A DNA stretch of 64,000 nt from Actinomadura syzygii (GCF_008085905.1 NZ_VSFF01000012.1:248001-312000); one strand, 5' to 3'. Positions 35,503-44,605 are shown, numbered from the stretch's first letter. Numbers and translations are program-made. The notes: generated from the letters alone by a model not told the origin.

Positions 35503-36933
35503 ATGCGGCGCGTCTCACGAGGAGCGATGGCACTGCTGCTCGCCGCGGGAATGACCGGGGCGGGCGTCACGGCGGCGCAGGCGGGCACCACGCATGCGGG
35601 CGCGGCCCAGCGGGGAACGGTTCAGGCCGTCGACATCCTTGACCAGCTCAGGGCGATTCCCGGAATGCAGGTGACCGAGAAGACGTCGGCGCTGCCGGGT
35701 TACCGCTGGTTCTGGCTCGAATACCGGCAGCCGGTGGATCACCGGAAGCCGCGCGGGCCGTGGTTCGAGCAGCGCATCATGCTTCAGCACAAGGCGTCCG
35801 ACCGGCCGATGGTGCTCTACACCAGCGGTTACAACACGCCGGAGACGATGTTCACGGCCGAGCCGACGGCGCTCGTCGGCGGCAACCAGATCTCCGTGGA
35901 GTACCGGTACTTCACGCCGTCCCGTCCCGAGCCCGCGGACTGGTCGAAGGACGACATCTGGCAGGCCGCGACCGACGAGCACCGCCTCATCGGCGCGCTG
36001 AAGACGATTTACAAGGGCAAATGGATTTCGACGGGCGCCAGCAAGGGCGGCATGACGGCCGTCTACCACAAGCGCTTCTACCCGCGTGACGTGGACGGCA
36101 GCGTCGTGTACGTGGCCCCTAACGACGTGAACAACAACGACGACCACGCCTACGACGACTTCTTCAAGAAGGTCGGCACCGACCCGGAATGCCGCGCCCA
36201 TGTGAAGGGGCTCGCCCGCGAGTTCCTGAAGCGCCGCCCGGCCATGCTCAAGCGCTTCAAGGCCGCGGCCGACGAGGGCGGCTGGACGTTCAACATCCTG
36301 CGCACGCAGGACCGCGCCTTCGAGAACTCGGTAATGGACTACGAGTGGGCGTTCTGGCAGTACAGCCTGCAGTCCGACTGCGCGTCGCTGCCCGCGGTGA
36401 ACGCGTCCGACGACGACATCTACCAGACGCTCGACACCATTTCCGGGCTGTCGTTCTACAGCGACCAGGGCCTTGAGCCCTACATTCCGTACTACTACCA
36501 GGCGGGCACGCAGCTCGGCTGGCCCACGCCGCAGTTCAAGAGCCTGCGCCCGCTGCTGCGGTACGAGAGCAGCTACCAGCCGCGCACCTACGTCCCGCGT
36601 GACGTCCCGATGCGGTTCGACCGCGGAAAGGCGATGCGCGACATCGACCGCTGGGTGCGCGGAAACGCCAACCACATGCTGTTCCTCTACGGCTCGAACG
36701 ACCCGTGGGGCTCCGAGCCGTTCCGCCTCGGGCACGGCAGCCGCGACTCGGCCGTCTACGTCGCGCCGGGCATGAACCACAGCGCCCGCCTGATCGACAA
36801 GCTCACCGCGGACGAGAAGGCGAAGGCGATCGCCTCCCTCAAGCGCTGGGCCGGTGTCGAGGCGGGGACGCAGTCGCTCAAGTCCGCCCCGGCGGCCGAC
36901 GACCCGCTGCAGCTCCAGCGCCCGCCGCTGTAG
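35503..36933 (+). CDS. Secreted S28-family (PS-10) peptidase, tripeptidyl aminopeptidase type
   Basis: A 476-residue protein. The Sec signal peptide MRRVSRGAMALLLAAGMTGA has a cleavage site near AQA-G. The catalytic serine is in STGASKGGMTAVYHKRF, with GSNDPWG supplying the Asp region and PGMNHS the His. It resembles Streptomyces PS-10/S28 secreted aminopeptidases. The ATG at 35503 is chosen for the AAGGGG site. Terminated by a very strong hairpin. Confidence 0.9.
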   Translation: MRRVSRGAMALLLAAGMTGAGVTAAQAGTTHAGAAQRGTVQAVDILDQLRAIPGMQVTEKTSALPGYRWFWLEYRQPVDHRKPRGPWFEQRIMLQHKASDRPMVLYTSGYNTPETMFTAEPTALVGGNQISVEYRYFTPSRPEPADWSKDDIWQAATDEHRLIGALKTIYKGKWISTGASKGGMTAVYHKRFYPRDVDGSVVYVAPNDVNNNDDHAYDDFFKKVGTDPECRAHVKGLAREFLKRRPAMLKRFKAAADEGGWTFNILRTQDRAFENSVMDYEWAFWQYSLQSDCASLPAVNASDDDIYQTLDTISGLSFYSDQGLEPYIPYYYQAGTQLGWPTPQFKSLRPLLRYESSYQPRTYVPRDVPMRFDRGKAMRDIDRWVRGNANHMLFLYGSNDPWGSEPFRLGHGSRDSAVYVAPGMNHSARLIDKLTADEKAKAIASLKRWAGVEAGTQSLKSAPAADDPLQLQRPPL

Positions 36934-36957
36934 CCCGGAAAGGCCGGTAGCGGAACT

Positions 36958-37010
36958 CGCGGTGTGCCCGGCCCGTGCGCCGACCCCTGGCACGGGCCGG
37001 GCACACCGCG
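36958..37010. terminator. Perfect 21-bp-stem bidirectional terminator hairpin
   Basis: Left arm 36958-36978 and right arm 36990-37010 are exactly complementary over 21 bp with an 11-nt loop. It sits between the convergent peptidase and haemoglobin genes and can serve both strands. Confidence 0.85.
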
Positions 37011-37051
37011 CCGTCTTCTCGGCCGTCTCGGCGGCCGGGAAGCCTGGGGAC

Positions 37052-37441
37052 CTATCGGGCGGAGGGGGCGTTCACGAGGCTCTGGGCGGCCATCGTGAAG
37101 TAGTTCCAGAGCTGCTGCTCCAGCTGCTCGGGCAGCTTCAGCTCCTCGACGGCGACCCGCATGTGGCGCAGCCAGGCGTCCCGCTGGGCCTCGTCGATCA
37201 CGAAGGGGACGTGCCGCATCCGCAGCCGCGGATGCCCGCGCCGCTGGCTGTAGGTCGACGGACCGCCCCAGTACTGGATCAGGAACAGCCGGAGCCGCTC
37301 CTCGGCGGGGCGAAGGTCTTCCTCGGGGTAGAGGGCGCGGAGGTCGGGGTCGTCCGCGACGCCCTGGTAGAAGCGGTGCACCAGCCGGTGGAAGGTCTCC
37401 TCGCCGCCGACCGCCTCATAGAAGGTCACCTGTTCAGCCAT
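37052..37441 (-). CDS. glbO: Group II truncated haemoglobin
   Basis: A 129-residue protein: TFYEAVGGEETFHRLVHRFYQGVADDP, then LIQYWGGPSTYSQRRGHPRLRMRHVPFVI, with the proximal His and the group II Trp/Tyr pattern. It binds oxygen or NO and probably serves redox or nitrosative protection. The ATG (37441) is preferred over an in-frame GTG 4 codons earlier because it follows GGGGAG. Confidence 0.94.
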   Translation of the reverse strand: MAEQVTFYEAVGGEETFHRLVHRFYQGVADDPDLRALYPEEDLRPAEERLRLFLIQYWGGPSTYSQRRGHPRLRMRHVPFVIDEAQRDAWLRHMRVAVEELKLPEQLEQQLWNYFTMAAQSLVNAPSAR

Positions 37442-37502
37442 AGCGCTCCCCACCCTATGCGAGTCCCCCCGCGGGCCGCGTCCCGATCCGGATCTTGGAC
37501 GG

Positions 37503-38498
37503 TCACGGCGCCGGGGTGGCGACCGTGACGCCCGCCTCGTCGAACGACCGCTTGACCCGTTCGCGCAGCTCGCGCGCCACGTCGCCCTGCCTGCCCGGCG
37601 CCGTCTTCAGCACGACGCGGATCACGATCGCGTCACCGGCGAGGGCCTGCACGCCCCACACCGACGGCTCCTCCAGGACGATGTCGTTCCACGGCCCGTC
37701 CGCGACCATCTCGTCGGCGGTGCTCTGCAGGATCTCCTTGACCTTCTCGGTGTCCTCGTGGATGTCGACCGGGATGTCGAGGACGGCGCGGCCCCAGTTC
37801 TGCGACTCGTTCCCGACCTTCTTGATCTCGCCGTTCGGGACGTACCAGACGACGCCGTTCACGTCCCGCATCCGCGTGACCCGCAGCGTCACCGCCTCGA
37901 CCGTGCCCTTGGCGCCGCCCACGTCGATGATGTCGCCGACGCCGTACTGGTCTTCGAGCAGCATGAACAGCCCGGCGAGGAAGTCCTTGACGATGTTCTG
38001 CGCGCCGAACCCGACGGCGACCCCGATGACGCTCGCGCTCGCCAGGATGGGCGCGATGTTGAGGCCGATCGAGCCGAGGATGCTGAACGCCGCCGTCCCC
38101 ATGATCACGATGGACGCGATGGAGCGCAGCACCGAGCCGAGCGTCTGCGCCCGCTGCGCGCGCCGCTTGTTGAGCAGGACGGGGTTGCCGTCGAAGACCG
38201 TCCGGGACCGCTCCCGGACCTTCTCCGCCATCGTCCCCTCGGCCATCTGCATCGTGACCTTGCTGATCATCCGGTGCGCGAGGTTGCGCACGATCAGCGC
38301 GATGACGAAGGTGAGGATGATCTTGGAGAGGGTGCCCAGCGGGGCGTCCAGCCAGTCCGCGTAGAACTTCGTGAACCCGCTGTTGTGCGAGATGTTCCAG
38401 ACGAGCCGGCACGCGGTGGTCGGCGTGGAGTCGCCGCAGGCTGCCTCCGGGGTGCCGTCCTGAGCCCACGGCAACGACGAAGCGACGGCGAACGACAT
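37503..38498 (-). CDS. Small-conductance mechanosensitive channel, MscS family
   Basis: A 331-residue protein with about three membrane helices. The pore-lining helix region is SASVIGVAVGFGAQNIVKDFLAG, followed by the MscS beta domain (DQYGVGDIIDVGGAKGTVEAVTLRVTRMRDVNG, VPNGEIKKVGNESQ) and a C-terminal alpha/beta domain. It releases osmolytes on hypo-osmotic shock. A gene of its own 61 bp upstream of glbO. Confidence 0.94.
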   Translation of the reverse strand: MSFAVASSLPWAQDGTPEAACGDSTPTTACRLVWNISHNSGFTKFYADWLDAPLGTLSKIILTFVIALIVRNLAHRMISKVTMQMAEGTMAEKVRERSRTVFDGNPVLLNKRRAQRAQTLGSVLRSIASIVIMGTAAFSILGSIGLNIAPILASASVIGVAVGFGAQNIVKDFLAGLFMLLEDQYGVGDIIDVGGAKGTVEAVTLRVTRMRDVNGVVWYVPNGEIKKVGNESQNWGRAVLDIPVDIHEDTEKVKEILQSTADEMVADGPWNDIVLEEPSVWGVQALAGDAIVIRVVLKTAPGRQGDVARELRERVKRSFDEAGVTVATPAP

Positions 38499-38718
38499 GC
38501 GAAGAACCCTCCCCGGCCATTGTGGTGCCTGGACACCGCGCCGTGCCCCCGGCGGGTACGAGCCTGATCGTAGGGGACGTTTCCGACCGGTTCATACTCG
38601 CTTCGGGGATGGTCACGGCTGGCCGGGGAGGGTTGGACCGGCGGGCGCGCCCCTGCGGCGCCCGCGACCGCCGCGCTGTATCTTCAGCCGCGGGGCGCGG
38701 GGCGCGCCCGGTCTGCGG

Positions 38719-38744
38719 GGCGTTCCGGCGGCCGCCGGAACGCC
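38719..38744 (-). terminator. Perfect 26-bp palindrome, likely terminator
   Basis: GGCGTTCCGGCG-GC-CGCCGGAACGCC, 10 bp after the stop of the small gene on the minus strand, can form a 12-bp stem. No T-run. Confidence 0.65.
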
Positions 38745-38754
38745 GGTGCGCCGG

Positions 38755-39036
38755 TCAGCGCCGCAGCGGCTGCAGGACGTGCGCCAGCTTCAGGGCGGCG
38801 CCGCCGACGTCGTCCACGGCGTGCATGCGCTCGCCCCACGACCACCAGAAGTAGTGGTCCTTGGTCTCGGGGGCGGGGGCGCACGTCACGTCCTCCGCGA
38901 GGCTCGCGGCCTCCGGGTTCACCACCCGCAGGAACGCCGGGCCCGAGCGGGTCCGGACGACGCGGGCGACGAGCCCCCGCGTGTCGAGCTCGTGCTCAAG
39001 CTGTTCGAGGTAGCCGACGCGTCTGTCGCTGACCAC
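38755..39036 (-). CDS. Hypothetical protein, 93 aa
   Basis: From GTG 39036 (GGAGGGGG upstream): SDRRVGYLEQLEHELDTRGL...LRVVNPEAASLAEDVTCAP...DHYFWWSWGERMHAVDDVGGAAL. The aromatic motif YFWWSWGER is striking. I have seen this type near XRE regulators in actinomycetes but know no function. Divergent from the XRE gene at 39457. Confidence 0.7.
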   Translation of the reverse strand: MVSDRRVGYLEQLEHELDTRGLVARVVRTRSGPAFLRVVNPEAASLAEDVTCAPAPETKDHYFWWSWGERMHAVDDVGGAALKLAHVLQPLRR

Positions 39037-39309
39037 CTTCGCACCCCCTCCGTAGGCGAGCGCCGGCCGCGTTGCGGGCGCGGGCTCCGTGAGCACCGGA
39101 CGAGTGATCGACAACTGATCGACTCTGTGGAGCCGTTCGGTCACTCGCGGCGAGAATTGCAACTCTCACGGTGCCCGGTCAAGTGACCCGGCGTCCGGCG
39201 GAGAACCGGATTGCCCCACCTCAGAGGAAGTCTCCACCCCTGCGGAGGAAGATTCTCTACCCACGGTGCGCGGGACCCATCCGAGACCTCACCACTTCCG
39301 CGGAATCGC

Positions 39310-39362
39310 TTGGCCCGCACTGTGACGGGGGTTACGCTGCGTGCGCGAGAGATTATCTCTCG
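39310..39362 (+). promoter_or_regulatory. Promoter and palindromic operator for the XRE regulator
   Basis: TTGGCC (39310-39315), 17-bp spacer, TACGCT (39333-39338), then a perfect palindrome CGAGAGA-TTA-TCTCTCG at 39346-39362 over the transcription start. Two GAGGAAG direct repeats 21 bp apart (39224, 39245) lie further upstream. The 420-bp gap 39037-39456 holds no gene. Autoregulation by the downstream XRE protein is inferred. Confidence 0.55.
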
Positions 39363-39456
39363 TGGCCAACCAAAATGACCGGTCGCCGTGGCCGGGACGA
39401 CCGTCCTCCCCCCGGGAAGCGACGTCCCCGCCCGACGGTGGAGGAGGCCGGAGCCG

Positions 39457-41103
39457 ATGTCGGATCCCCCCCGTAAGGAAACGGACGTGGCTCGCCGGAT
39501 CCGCGCGCATGCCCTGGCCAGAGGGCGCTCCCCGGTCGAGATCGCGCAGGAGATCCACGAGGCGTGCGGGCCGCTGTTCGGCACCAGCCGGGTCAAGGCG
39601 CACCGCCTCGCCCACGGCGTCGCGCTGTCCGACATCGTCGCCCAGGTCAAGGCGCTCTACGAGGTGGACGGCAAGCCTCCGCCCCGGTTAGGCGAGACGC
39701 TCCTGTCCGCCTACGAGAGCGGCTACAAGCGCCCCGGCCCCGAGTACCTCCACTACCTGTGCGCCGTGTACCGGGTCGAGCCCGACGCGCTCGACTACCA
39801 GAGCCCCTGCATCTGCGGACGTGGCCACGCCGTCCGTCCAGGCGCGGGGAACATCCCCCAGCCCCGGGTGTCCGAGCGGCGCCCGGCCCAAGACCCCGAC
39901 GCGCTCGTCGGGGCGATCGTCCCCAGGTCCGGAGAGCGGCCCTGGGCGACGGTGACGGATCTAAGGGGCCCCGACCGCGCAGACGGCCCCTTGAACATTG
40001 ATGTGGGAGAGGAGGACATCGTGCTTCGTAGGACCCTTCTGCAACTTCTGGCCGGAGCGGGCGTGGCGCTCGACGGTCAGTTCCTCGGCGCGGTCGACAA
40101 CCTGCGCCGCAAGATGGACGACACCCTCGTCGGCGCGACCGTCTCGCCGACCATGCTCGACCAGTGGGAGGAGACCACGTACGGCTACGGACAGCAGTAC
40201 CAGGCCACCCCTTCCCTGCGCATGCTCTGCGACGTCCTGCTGGACTTCAGCGAGGTGCGGCGGATGTGCGACAAACGGCAGCCGGTCGAGCTCCAGGAGC
40301 GGCTCTGCCGGATCGCCGCGCAACTGTCCGGGCTGTCCGGGCTGATCATGATCAACCTCGGCGACCACCGGCTGGCCCGCTCGTTCTTCCGCACCGCGCG
40401 CACCGCCGCCGACGAGACCGGCGACCGGCAGCTGCGCGCCTGGGTGACCGTCCGGGAGTCGCTCGTCCCCATGTACTACGGCGACCCGCGCGAGGCGCTG
40501 CACCTCGCCCGCAAGGCGCAGGACCTCGCCGGCCGGACGCCCGGCGTCGCCGCCGCCATGGCCCCCGCCGTGGAGGCCCGCGCGCTCGGCATGCTCGCGC
40601 TGCGCGGCCGCGGCGACGCCGCGCCGAGCGCCCGGCGCGCCCTCGTCCGCGGCCGGTCGGTCTTCGACCAACTCTCCAAGACCGACACCGGCGACCTCGT
40701 GTTCGGGTTCACCGACCGGCAGATGGCGTTCTACGAAGGCGACACCTTCACCAGCCTCGGCGACCACAAGCACGGCGACGAGGCGCTCAGCCACGCCCTC
40801 ACCCTCTACTCGCCCACCGACCGCGTCGACCTCACCCTCGTCCGCCTCGACCGGGCCATGTGCAAACTCCACGGCGGCAACCCCGACGCCGCGCTCGCCG
40901 CCGGGCAGGAGGCCATCCACGACCTGCCGCCCGACCACCGGTCCGACATCCTCGTGCACCGCGCCCGCCAGATCGGCGCCGCGGTCTCCGCGAAACACGG
41001 CGAGATCCCCGGGCTGAAGGACTTCTACGAGGCGCTCGCCGGGCCCTTCGTGCAGAGTCCCACCCAGGGCCGCCCGTCCGTCCCGCCGTCCGAGCAGGTC
41101 TGA
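39457..41103 (+). CDS. XRE-type transcriptional regulator with TPR-like C-terminal region
   Basis: A 548-residue protein. The N-terminal ~110 residues form a divergent helix-turn-helix (VKAHRLAHGVALSDIVAQVK, then SAYESGYKRPGPEYLHYL). A Cys pair CICGRG follows, then ~320 residues of helical TPR-like repeats (FFRTARTAADETGDRQLRAWV, ALHLARKAQDLAG, ALSHALTLYSP). It resembles large peptide- or signal-sensing XRE regulators of actinomycetes. The ATG at 39457 has GGAG upstream. The GNAT gene starts 7 bp after its stop. Confidence 0.85.
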   Translation: MSDPPRKETDVARRIRAHALARGRSPVEIAQEIHEACGPLFGTSRVKAHRLAHGVALSDIVAQVKALYEVDGKPPPRLGETLLSAYESGYKRPGPEYLHYLCAVYRVEPDALDYQSPCICGRGHAVRPGAGNIPQPRVSERRPAQDPDALVGAIVPRSGERPWATVTDLRGPDRADGPLNIDVGEEDIVLRRTLLQLLAGAGVALDGQFLGAVDNLRRKMDDTLVGATVSPTMLDQWEETTYGYGQQYQATPSLRMLCDVLLDFSEVRRMCDKRQPVELQERLCRIAAQLSGLSGLIMINLGDHRLARSFFRTARTAADETGDRQLRAWVTVRESLVPMYYGDPREALHLARKAQDLAGRTPGVAAAMAPAVEARALGMLALRGRGDAAPSARRALVRGRSVFDQLSKTDTGDLVFGFTDRQMAFYEGDTFTSLGDHKHGDEALSHALTLYSPTDRVDLTLVRLDRAMCKLHGGNPDAALAAGQEAIHDLPPDHRSDILVHRARQIGAAVSAKHGEIPGLKDFYEALAGPFVQSPTQGRPSVPPSEQV

Positions 41104-41109
41104 GGCGGC

Positions 41110-41721
41110 ATGGCCACGCCCGACAACGCATCCTGGCCGAGCCATCCCGCGCGCACCCTCGTCCGGCTGACGGACGAGCCGCCCGAATGGCGCTTCGGAG
41201 AACTCCGGCTGCGCCGCTACCACGCCGCCGACCACGGCACCGTCCTCGCCCTGCACCGCGAGGGCCTCGCCCAGGTCGGCCTGCGGCCCGGCGACGGCGT
41301 CTACTACGACCACGACTTCTTCCGGATGGACGACATCTACCTCCGCAACGACGGCGAATTCCTCGTCGGCGAACTCGACGGCGGCATCGTCGCGATGGGC
41401 GGCCTGCGCCGGGCCGACCTCGTCCCCGGCGGCCGCGCCCGCGCCTACGGCGGCTACGCCCCCGGCACCCCCGCGCTCGACGCCGCCGAAATGGTCCGCC
41501 TCCGCGTCCTGCCCGCCCTCCAACGCCGCGGCTACGGAGCCGCGCTCGTCCAAGCCCTGGAAGAACGCGCCGTCGAACACGGCTACCGCATCCTGCGCGC
41601 CGACACGACGGAACTCCAGGAGCCCGCCCTCGCCCTCTACCGCAAATTCGGCTGGACGGAGACCCGCCGCGAGACCATCGGGGGAATCGTCAACATCTAC
41701 ATCGAGAAACAACTCCGGTGA
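41110..41721 (+). CDS. GNAT acetyltransferase
   Basis: A 203-residue protein with RLRVLPALQRRGYGAALVQALEERAVEHGYRILRADTTELQEPALALYRKFGW, a clear acetyl-CoA fold. It probably forms an operon with the XRE regulator. Last host-like gene before the lower-G+C element. Confidence 0.88.
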   Translation: MATPDNASWPSHPARTLVRLTDEPPEWRFGELRLRRYHAADHGTVLALHREGLAQVGLRPGDGVYYDHDFFRMDDIYLRNDGEFLVGELDGGIVAMGGLRRADLVPGGRARAYGGYAPGTPALDAAEMVRLRVLPALQRRGYGAALVQALEERAVEHGYRILRADTTELQEPALALYRKFGWTETRRETIGGIVNIYIEKQLR

Positions 41722-41939
41722 ACACCTGAGCCGCGGGGTCGTCACGCCGGTGGCGCGGCCCGACGGGGCGGCCCCGCTTGTTTATTGCGTTTCTCTCCTC
41801 CTTCGGGCCTTGGAGGCACTCAGTCAAGGAGTCCCGTCACGGAGTCGGACGGAGTATGACGGGTGCCTGTTGGCCTGGCCGTGCGCCGTTCGGGCGTCGT
41901 AGTGGCGTCTGAGGCGGTCAGGCTGGAACTTCCGGGGTT

Positions 41940-41966
41940 GGCTCCCGGTGTGGCTCCCGGCTCCCG
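41940..41966 (+). repeat. GGCTCCC heptamer cluster, left end
   Basis: GGCTCCCGGTGTGGCTCCC plus a third overlapping heptamer. The first 19 bases match 46043-46061 at 16 of 19 positions, with the heptamers 12 bp apart in both. Candidate integrase arm-type or end repeats. The rest of 41722-42110 holds no supported gene. Confidence 0.55.
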
Positions 41967-42110
41967 TGTCGGCGCTCTGAGCACCGTGCCCCCGGCGTCC
42001 TCGTCCACGTCACCGTCCGTGTCCCTGTCCGCGTCCCCCTCGGGGGACGCGGACGGCTCGCATTCACGCTGGTCAACCCGATCGGCCGTCGGCCAACCTC
42101 GATCATCTCT

Positions 42111-43259
42111 CTACGTTCGCCGGGGGGCTGGCGTCGCAACCGAGCGGAGGTGCCCGATTGCCTCTCGCATTTCAGGGACGCGGTGCCACTGATTCGCGTA
42201 GGTAAGAATTTGCCTCACGTGCCCGTCCAATCGCGCTGAGGTCACGAGTGGAGCGACTGCGGATAGCCCCTCGATTTGGTCCGCCGCCGTGGAGATCTGG
42301 CCCGCCGCAAGCGATGCCAAGATCTGACGTGAACGCCAATTTGCGGAGAAGAGCGGGAGGTTCTCAAACATGCGGACGGCATCCTCAAACGCCATGTTTG
42401 CCCGCTCGTAGTTCCGCACCTTCGCGAGCGAGAGTCCAGCGTTTGCGGCGATCACAGCCTCGGTGATCGGAGATAGCCCCTCAAGCTCACGGGCGGCGTC
42501 TATCGCGGAGAGTGATTCGCTGATATTGAAACCTGATACCCTTGCACTTTGTCCAAGTGCGACTGCAAGCCTGGCGTTCAAGCGTGCCCGATGTTCAGTT
42601 GTGATCTCTTCGAGTTGCAGCCCCCGTCGGGCATAGTGTGCCGCCCTTCTTGAATCAACTGACGTGGTGAAGCAACAGAGATTCTCAAGGCTGTGTGCGA
42701 CGCCCTCAACGTAGTTTGCGCGTCGTGCGAGCGTTAGTCCGACTGATCCGACCTCTTCGGCTTCCCGGGGGAGTCGCGCGTCGTGAAGTATCAGTGACGC
42801 ACTCCTCGCGAGGTTGGATGCTGCCTCTTGAAGGCGCTGGTCTCGCCCCTTGATCGCGCCTTTTGCGTTCTGGACGTGACGAAGTGCTGTCGAAACAAGT
42901 GGGGTCCCGCCGAATTGGGCTTCCGACGCAGTAAGCCGATTGGCCAGTGTCTGGACGTATTCCGCGTCTCCGTACGGGCTGGCGGTAGGGGTTGGAATCA
43001 GGGTCACCGACGCGGCGGCGGCAATGAACTCGCGACGCTTCACGGGGTCCGACTCCTCATTTTGAGGGGTTATGCGTATTTTCCAGCCTACACGGGCGAG
43101 CAATGCGGCAGCGTGGTTGATCTTCAGGTCTCGCTTGCCGCCGATCAGGCGCGACACCGTGGGCTGATCCATGTCCAGTTCCGAACCTAAGCGGTCCTGG
43201 GTCCAACCGCGCCCATCCAAGATCATTTGAAGTGCCTCGGAGATGTTGTGTGCCTCCAT
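42111..43259 (-). CDS. XRE-family regulator with TPR-like sensor region (element-borne)
   Basis: A 382-residue protein. The helix-turn-helix is ALQMILDGRGWTQDRLGSELDMDQPTVSRLIGG. KRREFIAAAASVTLIP and then helical repeats (RLQEAASNLARSASLILHDA, SVGLTLARRANYVEG, ERANMAFEDAVRMF) follow. The ATG ending at 43259 has TACGCT 6 nt upstream, so a leaderless mRNA is likely; an ATG 9 codons earlier is possible. Divergent from the ATP-binding gene, with a shared inverted repeat between them. Codon use is unlike its host neighbours. Confidence 0.85.
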   Translation of the reverse strand: MEAHNISEALQMILDGRGWTQDRLGSELDMDQPTVSRLIGGKRDLKINHAAALLARVGWKIRITPQNEESDPVKRREFIAAAASVTLIPTPTASPYGDAEYVQTLANRLTASEAQFGGTPLVSTALRHVQNAKGAIKGRDQRLQEAASNLARSASLILHDARLPREAEEVGSVGLTLARRANYVEGVAHSLENLCCFTTSVDSRRAAHYARRGLQLEEITTEHRARLNARLAVALGQSARVSGFNISESLSAIDAARELEGLSPITEAVIAANAGLSLAKVRNYERANMAFEDAVRMFENLPLFSANWRSRQILASLAAGQISTAADQIEGLSAVAPLVTSARLDGHVRQILTYANQWHRVPEMREAIGHLRSVATPAPRRT

Positions 43260-43296
43260 GACGTCAGCGTATGCGCGTACGGACATGACGCGCTAG

Positions 43297-43346
43297 CGCT
43301 TCGTGGACATGGTGACAGGATATGACTCACCAGAAAGCACGAAGCG
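43297..43346. promoter_or_regulatory. Long-spaced inverted repeat between divergent element genes
   Basis: CGCTTCGTG (43297-43305) and CACGAAGCG (43338-43346) are exact 9-bp arms 32 bp apart, placed between the XRE and ATP-binding genes. A smaller palindrome GCGCTAGCGC overlaps the left arm (43290-43299). It is a good candidate for the XRE operator. Confidence 0.5.
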
Positions 43347-43370
43347 GCCGCCGCAACGCGAGGAGAGGAA

Positions 43371-43784
43371 ATGAAGACATTCACGCAACCAATGAAAGGA
43401 GTGACGCTCTGCTGCTCTCCTGAAGAAGTCTCCCGAGCGCGCCGAGCAATTCGTGTCGGGCTGATGGAACGCTTCCCTCAACACGTTGTTGAAACCATCG
43501 AGCAGTGCACAAGCGAGACAGTCACGAACGCCATTGTTCACTCCACCTCGAAGGACAACGGCGGTAAGATCCTGCTTCTCATCATCGAACTGCGGGACCG
43601 AATTCGGGTCGAGGTCATCGACGGTGGCTCCTCACACAGCACGCCGAGAATCACCGAGCCTGGCACGCCATATCCCGAACACGGGCGAGGATTGTTTCTC
43701 GTCAACGCGCTCGCAAGCGCTTGGGGCTCGTACGCAGACGAGACCGGCGGCAATGTCTGGTTCGAGGTCGAGACTTCTAAGTGA
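43371..43784 (+). CDS. RsbW-like ATP-binding protein (element-borne)
   Basis: A 137-residue HATPase_c_2 protein: IEQCTSETVTNAIVHSTS (N box), VEVIDGGSSHSTPRI (G1), HGRGLFLVNALASAWGSY (G2). GAGAGGAA precedes the ATG. Likely an anti-sigma-type regulator paired with the divergent XRE gene, echoing the host cassette at 17-19 kb. Confidence 0.87.
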   Translation: MKTFTQPMKGVTLCCSPEEVSRARRAIRVGLMERFPQHVVETIEQCTSETVTNAIVHSTSKDNGGKILLLIIELRDRIRVEVIDGGSSHSTPRITEPGTPYPEHGRGLFLVNALASAWGSYADETGGNVWFEVETSK

Positions 43785-43930
43785 GACTCCGGCGCGGCTT
43801 CATTTCCGAGACCTAAGGCGGGAACGGCAGTCGCGCCGGTTGGGAGGAAGGTTGCGCGCGGTAGGCGAGAGCCCCCAACGCTCCCTGCCGCGCGACTCCG
43901 CGTCATCTCCAACCTCTTGAGGAGTTCTGA

Positions 43931-44155
43931 GTGCACATATTCCGGCGTATTCGAGAAAGGTGGCAACTCGAAGTATTGCGATGTCGATTCCCGGAATGGG
44001 ACATCGTTCGGACGGATCATGATATGTGGAGCATCAATCGTTGCCAGGTTCACCGTGCTGTCCATGGCGACATCCAGACGGTTTATTCGGAACTGAAATG
44101 GTTTGACAAGCTCTTCCGGTTCGGAATCGCGCGCCACGGCCGACGTTGGCCCTAA
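43931..44155 (+). CDS. Small unknown protein of the element, 74 aa
   Basis: GTG start after TTGAGGAG: HIFRRIRERWQLEVLRCRFPEWDIVRTDHDMWSINRC, then HGDIQTVYSELKWFDKLF. Basic and compact. Similar small proteins occur beside XRE/ATP-binding pairs in actinomycete elements, but I cannot name the family. Confidence 0.65.
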   Translation: MHIFRRIRERWQLEVLRCRFPEWDIVRTDHDMWSINRCQVHRAVHGDIQTVYSELKWFDKLFRFGIARHGRRWP

Positions 44156-44192
44156 GCGGCTGACGCAAGCAACGCAAGAGAAGGGAGCCGCG

Positions 44193-44564
44193 ATGAAGCA
44201 TTGGCATATGTGGCGATTGAAGTGCGACTCCACGAAAATGTCCACTGAGAACGCCATTGACGTCAATCTCTTCTTCGGCTGGGACCGATACTCCACCACT
44301 ACGGCGGCGCACGAAGCCATGCGCGAGGACATCCTCCAGCAATACCCACAGGCGAAACAGTTCGCAACGCTCGGCAATACTCCGATAAAGTTCGGCGTCC
44401 ACTACAGAATCCATCCCGACCTGTTCGTCACCTGGCAACTTGCAGAATGCTCCAGGCGGCGCTGCAAAAAGGTTCGACGCTCGGTAGAGCAACAAATGCA
44501 CGCTTTTCTTGCTAAGCATCTCGGTGTTGCGCCAACCGTCACCCGGGAACAGGAGAGATCCTGA
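44193..44564 (+). CDS. Unknown protein of the element, 123 aa
   Basis: Starts MKHWHMWRLKCDSTKMSTEN after AGAAGGGAG. It contains FFGWDRYSTTTAAHEAMREDILQQYPQAKQF and ends in a basic helix with RRRCKKVRRS. The low-G+C codon use matches the element. No family recognised. Confidence 0.65.
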   Translation: MKHWHMWRLKCDSTKMSTENAIDVNLFFGWDRYSTTTAAHEAMREDILQQYPQAKQFATLGNTPIKFGVHYRIHPDLFVTWQLAECSRRRCKKVRRSVEQQMHAFLAKHLGVAPTVTREQERS

Positions 44565-44605
44565 CCGATACTTCTGCTGCAACGGTGCCGTCGCCGCATC
44601 CCTCG

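Noticed and set aside
39961..41745. Minus-strand frame of about 594 codons opposite the XRE and GNAT genes
   Set aside because: Val/Gly/Glu-rich shadow without motifs. The plus strand encodes recognisable proteins.
41820..42008. Short minus-strand frame left of the element
   Set aside because: It spans the GGCTCCC heptamers, has no ribosome site, and is Thr/Pro low-complexity.
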